A DNA stretch of 5,199 nucleotides from Acidimicrobiaceae bacterium (GTDB taxonomy: Bacteria; Actinomycetota; Acidimicrobiia; Acidimicrobiales; Salinilacustritrichaceae), in assembly GCA_003476595.1 (NCBI GenBank), contig DMTU01000122.1, positions 5,879-11,077 of the forward strand, read 5' to 3'. The position numbers and the translations under genes were made by a program. This document shows, piece after piece, positions 1 to 5,199 of the stretch. Position 1 is the stretch's first letter, and every line of letters starts with the position of its first letter. Under the pieces are notes generated by a model. It searched no databases. It saw only the letters and a list, made by a program, of their open reading frames with translations, and had not been told where the DNA came from.

Positions 1-69
1 CACGACCACCGCGAGCAGGGCCGGCACCAGCGGGTGGATGCGGGTCCCCCGAGCCATGGCGGCCAGCAT
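1..69 (-). CDS. possible divergent gene, N-terminal fragment, hydrophobic protein of unknown function
   Basis: On the - strand an open frame starts with ATG at 69 (a second in-frame ATG is at 57) and runs off the left edge after 23 codons. It reads MLAAMARGTRIHPL followed by VPALLAVVV. Codons have G or C in nearly every third position, and the end of the visible part looks like the start of a transmembrane helix after a short basic segment. The same frame stays open upstream to a stop at 217-219, but contains no ATG, GTG or TTG between that stop and 69, so 69 is the earliest usual start. No good ribosome binding site precedes either ATG. If real, the gene is divergent from crtE and the two share a spacer of about 70 bp. 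Family unknown; the fragment is too short to assign, and it could be chance in GC-rich DNA. Confidence 0.35.
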   Translation of the reverse strand, partial: MLAAMARGTRIHPLVPALLAVVV

Positions 70-125
70 GCCAGCCGAGTCGAAGGTGGCCGGCAGCGCG
101 AGGGCACCGTCGACCAGCAGCGCCG

Positions 126-131
126 TAGGCT
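126..131 (+). promoter_or_regulatory. possible -10 element for crtE (TAGGCT)
   Basis: TAGGCT fits the loose actinobacterial -10 pattern TAnnnT and ends 9 nt before the crtE ATG. That distance would place transcription start at or very near the start codon. No clear -35 box is seen at the usual 16-18 nt upstream. The same bases include the in-frame TAG (126-128) that prevents crtE from starting further upstream. Weak evidence, based only on the hexamer, its position and the lack of a Shine-Dalgarno sequence before crtE. Confidence 0.2.
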
Positions 132-140
132 CGGTGCACC

Positions 141-1214
141 ATGTCCCAACCGACCCGCAGTGCCGTCCCGACGCCGCCGAGCCTCCTGCACGTGGCCGAC
201 GTCGTCGAGGCCAGGCTCACCGCGCTGCTCGATGCAGAGGTGGCCCGCTGGTCCGCGCTGACCACCGACCTCGTCGAGCCCCTCGACGCCCTGCGCTCGC
301 TCGTCATGGCGGGGGGCAAGCGCCTCCGCCCCGCCTTCTGCTTCTGGGGCTTCGTCGGCGCCGGCGGTGATCCCGAGGACCCCATCGTCGTCGACGCCGG
401 GGCTGCCTTCGAGCTGCTCCAGGCCTTCGCCCTCGTGCACGACGACGTCATGGACGGCTCCGCCACCCGCCGCGGGTTCCGCACCGCCCACCTGGCCTTC
501 GCCGACCGCCACCAGCTGGAGGTGTGGCGCGGGGAGGGCCGCCGCTTCGGCGAGGGCGTGGCCATCCTCATCGGCGACCTCGCGCACGTCTACGCGGACC
601 TGCTGCTGCGCGATGCCCACCGCGAGGTCCTCGACGTCTGGGACGAGCTGCGCATCGAGCTCAACGTCGGCCAGTACCTCGACATCCTCGGCACGGCCCG
701 GGGCGACACCGATCCCGAGGGCGCACGCCGGATCGCCCGGTACAAGTCCGGCAAGTACACGATCGAGCGGCCGCTCCACGTCGGGGCGGCCCTGGCCGGC
801 CGGTACGCCGAGCTCGGTCCGGCGCTGTCCGCCTACGGCGACCCGCTCGGCGAGGCCTTCCAGCTGCGCGACGACATCCTCGGCGCGTTCGGCGAGGGCA
901 CCGTCATCGGCAAGCCGGTGGGCGACGACCTGCGCGAGGGCAAGCCCACCCCCCTGCTCGCCGCGGCCACCAGCGCGGCCGACGCCGGCCAGCGGGACGT
1001 GCTCGCCCGCATCGGCGAGCCCGACCTCACCGACGACGAGGTCTCGACCATCCAGGCGACCCTGCGGGACACCGGGGCCCTGGACGAGATCGAGGCTCAG
1101 ATCGCGCAGCTGTCCGCCAGCGCCATCGCCGCCGTCCAGGAGGCCGACATCACCGAGGATGCCCGGACCGCCCTCGTGGACCTGGCCCACTTCGTCGCCT
1201 GGCGCGAGACGTGA
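141..1214 (+). CDS. crtE: polyprenyl diphosphate synthase, geranylgeranyl diphosphate synthase type (CrtE)
   Basis: A 357-residue trans-isoprenyl diphosphate synthase, normal length for the family. It should add isopentenyl diphosphate to an allylic primer in the cytoplasm to give C20 geranylgeranyl diphosphate, the substrate of CrtB downstream. Visible motifs are GGKRLRP (58-64), the first aspartate-rich motif DDVMD (101-105) followed by RR (110-111), and the second motif FQLRDDILG with its Asp pair at 244-245. The loop GKPVGDDLREGKPT follows at 257-270. The second motif is DDILG rather than DDxxD, a form I recall as common in actinobacterial members. Phe96 lies five residues before the first Asp-rich motif, as in archaeal-type geranylgeranyl synthases, which supports a C20 product. 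ATG 141 is the only possible start: an in-frame TAG lies at 126-128, and the next Met (56) would cut into the GGKRLRP region. No convincing ribosome binding site is seen. The family is certain; the exact chain length is inferred from the neighbours. Confidence 0.93.
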   Translation: MSQPTRSAVPTPPSLLHVADVVEARLTALLDAEVARWSALTTDLVEPLDALRSLVMAGGKRLRPAFCFWGFVGAGGDPEDPIVVDAGAAFELLQAFALVHDDVMDGSATRRGFRTAHLAFADRHQLEVWRGEGRRFGEGVAILIGDLAHVYADLLLRDAHREVLDVWDELRIELNVGQYLDILGTARGDTDPEGARRIARYKSGKYTIERPLHVGAALAGRYAELGPALSAYGDPLGEAFQLRDDILGAFGEGTVIGKPVGDDLREGKPTPLLAAATSAADAGQRDVLARIGEPDLTDDEVSTIQATLRDTGALDEIEAQIAQLSASAIAAVQEADITEDARTALVDLAHFVAWRET

Positions 1215-1218
1215 CCGA

Positions 1219-1272
1219 CCGTTCCTCACGCGCAGATCGACCTCGGATGGTCGATCTGCGCGCAGGGAACGG
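1219..1272. repeat. long inverted repeat (hairpin) between crtE and crtI
   Basis: A perfect 14-bp inverted repeat, CGCGCAGATCGACC at 1229-1242 and its complement at 1249-1262, surrounds the 6-nt loop TCGGAT (1243-1248). After a 3-nt by 3-nt mismatch, an outer 7-bp stem continues: CCGTTCC at 1219-1225 pairs with GGAACGG at 1266-1272. The structure begins 4 nt after the crtE stop codon. No T-run follows, so it is not a classic intrinsic terminator. It may be a weak terminator or attenuator, an RNA processing or stability element, or a DNA operator for a dimeric regulator. The base pairing is directly visible; the function is unknown. Confidence 0.85.
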
Positions 1273-1275
1273 GGA

Positions 1276-1311
1276 TCTCCGGCCCATCCAGACGCCGATC
1301 GGCTCCGGAGA
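1276..1311 (+). promoter_or_regulatory. possible stem occluding the crtI ribosome binding site
   Basis: TCTCCGG (1276-1282) is the exact complement of CCGGAGA (1305-1311), giving a 7-bp stem with a 22-nt loop. The loop and its edge include the 10-bp palindrome GCCGATCGGC (1294-1303). The right arm contains GGAG (1307-1310), the Shine-Dalgarno sequence of crtI, so the folded RNA would hide it. It follows the larger hairpin by 3 nt. A 7-bp stem with a long loop can arise by chance in GC-rich DNA, so a regulatory role is only a suggestion. Confidence 0.35.
1307..1310 (+). promoter_or_regulatory. ribosome binding site of crtI (GGAG)
   Basis: GGAG lies 7 nt before GTG 1318, the ideal spacing. It is the clearest Shine-Dalgarno sequence at any gene start in the window. 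It fixes the crtI start at GTG 1318 rather than GTG 1324 or any upstream ATG in the same open frame. The other genes rely on overlap or close junctions, and crtE has no visible site. Confidence 0.65.
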
Positions 1312-1317
1312 CCTGAC

Positions 1318-2829
1318 GTGCGCGTGATCGTCGTCGGTGCCGGCCTCGGTGGCCTGTCGGCCGCAGCCCACCTGCGCGGGCGCGGCCACGACGTGCTGGT
1401 GCTGGAGAAGGCCGGCGTGCCGGGCGGGCGCAACGGCCTGCTGGAGCTCGGCGGCTACCGCTTCGATACGGGCCCCACCGTGTTCACCATGCCCGACCTG
1501 CTGCGGTCCGCCTTCGAGGCGCTCGGGTCCGAGATGGACGACTTCGTCACCCTGAAGCCGGTCGATCCGATGTACCGGGCCACCTACCACGACGGCTCCG
1601 AGCTGCGGGTCTGGCACGGCCGCGACCGCATGGCCCAGGAGATCCGCGAGGTCGTCGGCCCCGAGGCCGCCCGGCAGTTCGGCCGCTTCGCCGACTGGCT
1701 CCGCGAGCTCTACGTGCTCGAGCGGGACCACTTCATCGATGCCAACTTCGACTCGCCGCTCGACCTGGCCTGGCCGCTGAAGCCGGCGCTCGACCTGGTC
1801 CGCCTCGGTGGCTTCGGCAAGCTCGGCACGAAGGTGGCGTCGTACTTCGACGACCATCGCCTGCAGAAGATCTTCGGCTTCCAGTCCATGTACGCCGGCC
1901 TCGCCCCCTACGAGGCGCTGGCCATCTACTGCGTCATCACCTACATGGACTCCATCGAGGGCGTGTACTTCCCCGAGGGCGGGATGCACGCCGTCCCCGT
2001 CGGGCTCGCCGCGGCGCTGGAGAAGGCCGGCACCGAGCTGCGCTACGGCGTCGAGGTCGACCGCATCGTGCTGGCCGAGGGCACCAGCGGGCAGGTCCGC
2101 GGCGTCCACGTGACCAACCCCGACGGCACCACCGAGCTGCTCGAGGCCGACGCCGTCGTGTGCAACCCCGACCTCCCCGTCGCCTACCGCACCCTGCTGC
2201 CCGGCCTGAAGCAGCCGTTCAACGTGCGCCACGGCCACTACTCCCCCAGCTGCGCCCTCTGGCACGTCGGTGTGACGGGAGCGCTGCCAGAACGGACGGC
2301 GCACCACAACATCCACTTCGGCCAGGACTGGGACGGCGCGTTCGAGGACCTGCTGAAGCGGGGGACGCTGATGGGCGACCCGTCGATCCTCGTCACCGTG
2401 CACAGCCTCGACGAGCCCGCACTGGTCCCCGACCGAGGCGACGGCGTCGACCGCCACTCGCTGTACGTGCTCGAACCCGTCCCGAACCTCGACGGCACGA
2501 TCGACTGGACCCGGGAGCGGGACCGGCTGCACGACTCGCTCCAGCAGCGGCTCGCCGCCATGGGCTACCCGGTCGGCGCCGGCGACATCGAGGTCGAGGC
2601 CTTCGTCGACCCCACCGACTGGGAGCGCCAGGGCATGGAGCGAGGCACGCCGTTCGCCCTGTCCCACAAGTTCCTCCAGACCGGCCCGTTCCGTCCCAAC
2701 AACGTCACCAAGCACGCCCCCGGCCTCGTCTTCGTCGGGTCCGGGACGCTGCCCGGTGTCGGGGTGCCGATGGTGCTGATCTCCGGCAAGCTCGCCGCCG
2801 AGCGGGTCGACCAGCTGGACGCCCGATGA
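1318..2829 (+). CDS. crtI: phytoene desaturase, FAD-dependent (CrtI)
   Basis: A 503-residue amine-oxidase-like flavoprotein of the CrtI family, normal length. CrtI enzymes use FAD at the membrane surface to convert phytoene by successive desaturations to neurosporene or lycopene. The N-terminus has the dinucleotide-binding fold: VVGAGLGG with glycines 7, 9 and 12, then Glu30 at the end of the second strand, followed by GGRNG (36-40) and a DTGPTVFTMP segment. FPEGGMHAVPVGL (218-230) is the conserved central CrtI block. The C-terminal FAD-contact block GLVFVGSGTLPGVGVPMVL (469-487) has GTLPG where many CrtI proteins have GTHPG. GTG 1318 is chosen because GGAG lies 7 nt upstream and the Rossmann strand starts right after it. 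The open frame reaches back over crtE, but that part is a low-complexity Ser/Pro/Arg shadow. The stop overlaps the crtB start (ATGA). The number of desaturation steps cannot be read from sequence. Confidence 0.92.
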   Translation: MRVIVVGAGLGGLSAAAHLRGRGHDVLVLEKAGVPGGRNGLLELGGYRFDTGPTVFTMPDLLRSAFEALGSEMDDFVTLKPVDPMYRATYHDGSELRVWHGRDRMAQEIREVVGPEAARQFGRFADWLRELYVLERDHFIDANFDSPLDLAWPLKPALDLVRLGGFGKLGTKVASYFDDHRLQKIFGFQSMYAGLAPYEALAIYCVITYMDSIEGVYFPEGGMHAVPVGLAAALEKAGTELRYGVEVDRIVLAEGTSGQVRGVHVTNPDGTTELLEADAVVCNPDLPVAYRTLLPGLKQPFNVRHGHYSPSCALWHVGVTGALPERTAHHNIHFGQDWDGAFEDLLKRGTLMGDPSILVTVHSLDEPALVPDRGDGVDRHSLYVLEPVPNLDGTIDWTRERDRLHDSLQQRLAAMGYPVGAGDIEVEAFVDPTDWERQGMERGTPFALSHKFLQTGPFRPNNVTKHAPGLVFVGSGTLPGVGVPMVLISGKLAAERVDQLDAR

Positions 2830-3695
2830 CGGCCTCCGTCCCGGTCACGCTCGAGCAGAGCTACGCGCACTGCAAGGCGCTCAACAAGCGCAACGGCACG
2901 ACCTACTACTGGGCCACCACCGTGCTGCCGGTCGTCAAGCGGCACCACGTGCACGCCCTCTACGGGTTCTGCCGCCACGCCGACGACATCGTCGACGACC
3001 TCGGCGACGTGGACACCGACGTGCGGGCCAAGGCGCTGGCCGACTTCGGCGACCGCTTCTTCGAGGACCTCGAGGCCGGCGACAGCGACGACCTGGTGCT
3101 CAAGGCGATGGTCCACACCGTCCGGGCGTTCCGCATCGACCCCGAGTGCGTGCGCCGGTTCCTGCGCTCGATGGCGATGGACCTCACCGTCGAGACCTAC
3201 GAGACCTGGGACGACCTGCTCGACTACATGGACGGCTCGGCTGCGGTGATCGGGGAGATGATGCTGCCGATCCTGGAGCCGACCGATCCGGCCGCGCTCG
3301 CGCCGGCGCGGGAGCTCGGCAACGCCTTCCAGCTCACCAACTTCCTGCGAGACATCGACGAGGACCTCGACCGGTCCCGCATCTACGTCCCCCAGGAGGA
3401 CATCCGCCGCTTCGGGGCCGAGTCGGCGTTCGAGACCCGGACGGCGACGCCCGAGTTCCGGGCGCTGATGCGCTTCGAGATCGAGCGGGCCCGCCAGCTG
3501 TACGCCGTGGCCGACACCGGCATCGCCCTCCTGCCCGGCCGCTCGGGTCGCGCCATCCGTGCCGCCCGCACGCTGTACGCCCGCATCCTCGACCAGATCG
3601 AGGCCCAGGACCTCGACGTGTTCGCCGCGCGTGCCAGGGTGCCGACGTGGCAGAAGGGGACCATCGCGGGACGGGCGCTGCTCCTCGGTCGATGA
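2826..3695 (+). CDS. crtB: phytoene synthase (CrtB)
   Basis: A 289-residue squalene/phytoene synthase family protein, typical length for bacterial CrtB. It joins two geranylgeranyl diphosphates head to head, through prephytoene diphosphate, to give phytoene, the substrate of the neighbouring CrtI. Both Mg-binding aspartate motifs are present: YGFCRHADDIVDD with DDIVD at 53-57, and FQLTNFLRDIDEDLDRSR with DIDED at 176-180, followed by IYVP. The segment YMDGSAAVIGEMMLPI from Tyr134 matches the phytoene/squalene synthase signature. ATG 2826 overlaps the crtI stop in ATGA, and the stop overlaps the cruF start in the same way, indicating translational coupling. No strong ribosome binding site is seen. 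Phytoene rather than squalene synthase is chosen because of the crtE and crtI neighbours. Confidence 0.93.
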   Translation: MTASVPVTLEQSYAHCKALNKRNGTTYYWATTVLPVVKRHHVHALYGFCRHADDIVDDLGDVDTDVRAKALADFGDRFFEDLEAGDSDDLVLKAMVHTVRAFRIDPECVRRFLRSMAMDLTVETYETWDDLLDYMDGSAAVIGEMMLPILEPTDPAALAPARELGNAFQLTNFLRDIDEDLDRSRIYVPQEDIRRFGAESAFETRTATPEFRALMRFEIERARQLYAVADTGIALLPGRSGRAIRAARTLYARILDQIEAQDLDVFAARARVPTWQKGTIAGRALLLGR

Positions 3696-4408
3696 CCACC
3701 CGCCTGGCGTGGGCGCCGTTCGCCGTGCTGGCGCTGACCCAGATCGGCATCCCCCTCACCGACGACGACGCCACGCTCGAGTGGCTCTCGTCCCTGGTGG
3801 TCGTCGCCTTCTTCCTCACGGTCCTCGTCATCACGGTCGCCCGCTGGGGTCTCGCCCGGGCCTCCGGGGCCGCCTCGTTCGTGGTGGTCGCCACCTTCGC
3901 CGTCGAGAAGCTCGGCACGACCACCGGCTTCCCGTTCGGGGAGTACGACTACACCGGCGCACTCCAGCCCACGGTGGGTGGCGTGCCGGTCATCGTCCCG
4001 CTGGCGTGGTTCGCCATGGGCGTCACCGCGCTGGAGGTCGGGCACCACGTCGGCTCCCGGGTCGTGGCCGTCGTCGTCGGTGCGCTCGGGCTGACCGCGT
4101 GGGACCTGTTCCTCGACCCCCAGATGGTGGAGGCCGGCTACTGGGACTGGGCCGTCGACGGCGCCTACGAGGGCATCCCGCTCACCAACTACGGGGGCTG
4201 GCTGCTCACCGGGCTGGTCGTGCTGGCCGTCGTCGAGGTCATCCGCCCGGCCGGGCCACCCTCGCCCGGCCTGCGGTGGCTCTACACGTGGTGGGCGGTC
4301 ATGAGCACCATCGGCTTCCTCGTGTTCTTCGGTCGACCCTGGGTGGGCCTGGTCGGTGGCATCGGCATGGGCGCGGTCACCGCCCTGGCCTGGATGCGGG
4401 CGCGCTGA
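3692..4408 (+). CDS. cruF: carotenoid biosynthesis membrane protein, CruF-type carotenoid hydratase family
   Basis: A 238-residue integral membrane protein with about seven or eight hydrophobic segments (roughly 5-22, 30-53, 60-78, 99-120, 123-141, 169-186, 197-215 and 217-236). It carries the conserved blocks of the CruF/DUF422 family: Glu72 followed by TGFPFGEYDYTG (78-89), then VPVIVPLAWFAMG, AWDLFLDPQM (136-145), GYWDW (149-153) and YEGIPLTNYGGW (159-170). Characterised relatives in cyanobacteria, Deinococcus and haloarchaea add water to the terminal double bond of acyclic carotenoid ends, giving a 1-hydroxy group. ATG 3692 overlaps the crtB stop (ATGA) and puts the first hydrophobic segment at the N-terminus. 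The position between crtB and a second desaturase fits hydration followed by 3,4-desaturation. The family is firm; the exact substrate (lycopene-type C40 or a C50 precursor) is inferred, and hydratase activity is not proven for actinobacterial members as far as I know. Confidence 0.82.
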   Translation: MTTRLAWAPFAVLALTQIGIPLTDDDATLEWLSSLVVVAFFLTVLVITVARWGLARASGAASFVVVATFAVEKLGTTTGFPFGEYDYTGALQPTVGGVPVIVPLAWFAMGVTALEVGHHVGSRVVAVVVGALGLTAWDLFLDPQMVEAGYWDWAVDGAYEGIPLTNYGGWLLTGLVVLAVVEVIRPAGPPSPGLRWLYTWWAVMSTIGFLVFFGRPWVGLVGGIGMGAVTALAWMRAR

Positions 4409-4409
4409 C

Positions 4410-5199
4410 GTGGCCTCGGTCGTGGTCGTCGGCGCCGGCGTGGGCGGCCTCGCCGCGTCGATCCACCTCGCGGCCGCCGGCCACGACGTGGTCGTCCTCG
4501 AGCGATCGGACCGCGCCGGCGGGAAGCTGGCCGAGCACACCGCTGCCGGGTTCACGTGGGAGACCGGCCCGTCCCTGTTGACGCTGCCCGACGTGTTCCG
4601 CGACCTCGCCGCCGTCACCGGTCGCTCCCTCGACGACCTCGTCACCCTCCGCCGGCTGGACCCGATCTGCCGCTACCGCTTCGCCGACGGCACCACGTTC
4701 GACCACCGGGCCGACCCCGACGACGCCGCCGCAGCCGCCGACGCGCTGTCGCCGGGCAGCGGCGACGAGTGGCGTGCCTTCATGGCCCATTCTCGCGAGG
4801 TGTGGGAGGTGTCGGAGCGGACGTTCTTCGCCGGGGCCATGTCGTCGCCGCTGGCGCTGCTCGGCCGGATGCGGTCGCCCCGCGACCTGCTGGCCATCGA
4901 CCCGCTCCGCTCGTTGCACGCCCGCGCGTCGGCGTCGTTCTCCGACCCCCGCCTGGTGCAGTACGTGGACCGCTACGCCACCTACTCGGGATCGTCCCCG
5001 TTCCGGGCGCCGGCGACGCTCGCCTGCATCGCCCACATCGAGCAGTCGCTGGGCGGCTGGTACGTCGACGGCGGCCTGGGCCGCTTGGCCGACGCGCTGG
5101 TCGAGCTGGCGACCGGCGCCGGGGTGGAGGTCCGCACCGGCGTCGACGTCGAGGCCATCGAGCGCCAGGACGGCGCGGCGAGCGGCGTCCGCCTGGCCG
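4410..5199 (+). CDS. second CrtI/CrtD-type FAD-dependent carotenoid desaturase, 3' end cut off
   Basis: An open frame from GTG 4410 continues without a stop for 263 codons to the window edge, so about half of a usual 490-510-residue protein is seen. The N-terminus has the FAD-binding fold: VVVVGAGVGG with glycines 8, 10 and 13, Glu31, then GGK (37-39), and ETGPSLLTLP (51-60). RYATYSGSSPFRAPATL begins at residue 188 and GGWYVDGGL spans 215-223, matching the central block of CrtI-family enzymes. It is clearly diverged from the CrtI upstream, so it is not a recent duplicate. The start is 1 nt after the cruF stop (TGACGTG), with no strong ribosome binding site, so translation is probably coupled. 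Next to cruF, the likely role is 3,4-desaturation of a 1-hydroxy acyclic end (CrtD). A further phytoene/lycopene desaturase or a carotenoid oxygenase of the same superfamily is also possible. Family is confident; the CrtD role is about even odds. Confidence 0.82.
   Translation, partial: MASVVVVGAGVGGLAASIHLAAAGHDVVVLERSDRAGGKLAEHTAAGFTWETGPSLLTLPDVFRDLAAVTGRSLDDLVTLRRLDPICRYRFADGTTFDHRADPDDAAAAADALSPGSGDEWRAFMAHSREVWEVSERTFFAGAMSSPLALLGRMRSPRDLLAIDPLRSLHARASASFSDPRLVQYVDRYATYSGSSPFRAPATLACIAHIEQSLGGWYVDGGLGRLADALVELATGAGVEVRTGVDVEAIERQDGAASGVRLA

Noticed and set aside
38..370. Open frames on the + strand starting at 34 and 38, before and over the crtE start
   Set aside because: They overlap crtE in other frames and their translations are Arg/Pro/Ala-rich without recognisable motifs, so they are shadows.
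1229..1270. The large hairpin as a standard intrinsic terminator
   Set aside because: No T-run follows the stem and the next bases are GC-rich. Complete termination would also cut crtI off from any visible promoter. It is kept only as a structure of unknown role.
367..1317. A possible N-terminal extension of crtI reaching back over crtE
   Set aside because: The extension reads as Ser/Pro/Arg low complexity, overlaps the well-supported crtE, and ignores the GGAG-spaced GTG 1318 just before the Rossmann strand.
1235..1329. Five GATC sites within about 95 bp around the crtE-crtI spacer
   Set aside because: The spacings are irregular (18, 21, 23 and 29 bp), two sites are the two arms of one palindrome, and GATC appears elsewhere in the window. 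A methylation-related role is not supported.
1150..2715. A 521-codon open frame on the - strand opposite crtI
   Set aside because: It is opposite a gene with all expected CrtI motifs. Its translation is a Val/Gly/Asp/His-rich string with no domain motif, as expected for the complement of a GC-biased gene.
3146..3691. A longer N-terminus for the CruF protein from an ATG inside crtB
   Set aside because: The upstream part is an Arg/Ala/Gly-rich shadow of crtB. The membrane protein starts naturally at ATG 3692, which overlaps the crtB stop.
3383..4645. A 420-codon open frame on the - strand opposite crtB, cruF and the second desaturase
   Set aside because: It spans three convincing + strand genes and reads as low-complexity Arg/Asp/Gly/Pro. 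Long shadow frames are expected because stop codons are rare at this GC content.

Overview
The window is very GC-rich, with G or C at nearly every third codon position. It holds most of a carotenoid biosynthesis operon read on the + strand. The high GC, the GTG starts, the overlapping ATGA junctions and the sequence type of the phytoene desaturase suggest a high-GC actinobacterium (Actinomycetota). Acidimicrobiia or a similar lineage is a guess; no rRNA or other lineage marker is present. No mobile element, tRNA, rRNA or CRISPR array was seen.

Layout: positions 1-140 are mostly non-coding on the + strand. They may hold the start of a divergent gene on the - strand, whose visible N-terminus is hydrophobic. 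Next come crtE (141-1214, geranylgeranyl diphosphate synthase type), a 103-bp spacer with two inverted repeats, crtI (1318-2829, phytoene desaturase, GTG start), crtB (2826-3695, phytoene synthase) and cruF (3692-4408, membrane carotenoid hydratase family). Last is a second CrtI/CrtD-type FAD desaturase (from GTG 4410), which runs off the right edge. From crtI onward the genes overlap or nearly touch, so they are almost certainly one transcript with coupled translation.

Pathway logic: CrtE makes C20 geranylgeranyl diphosphate, CrtB condenses two of these to phytoene, and CrtI desaturates phytoene toward lycopene. CruF-family enzymes add water across the terminal double bond of an acyclic carotenoid end, giving a 1-hydroxy end group. 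CrtD-type enzymes then introduce the 3,4 double bond. With no lycopene cyclase in view, the cluster suggests an acyclic, hydroxylated red carotenoid. It could be C40 (rhodopin-, spirilloxanthin- or deinoxanthin-like) or C50 bacterioruberin-like if a prenyltransferase lies downstream. This is inference from families and order; the genes beyond the window would decide it.

The most unusual non-coding structure is the crtE-crtI spacer. It has a perfect 14-bp inverted repeat with a 6-nt loop inside a longer interrupted stem, followed by a second inverted repeat whose right arm contains the crtI ribosome binding site.
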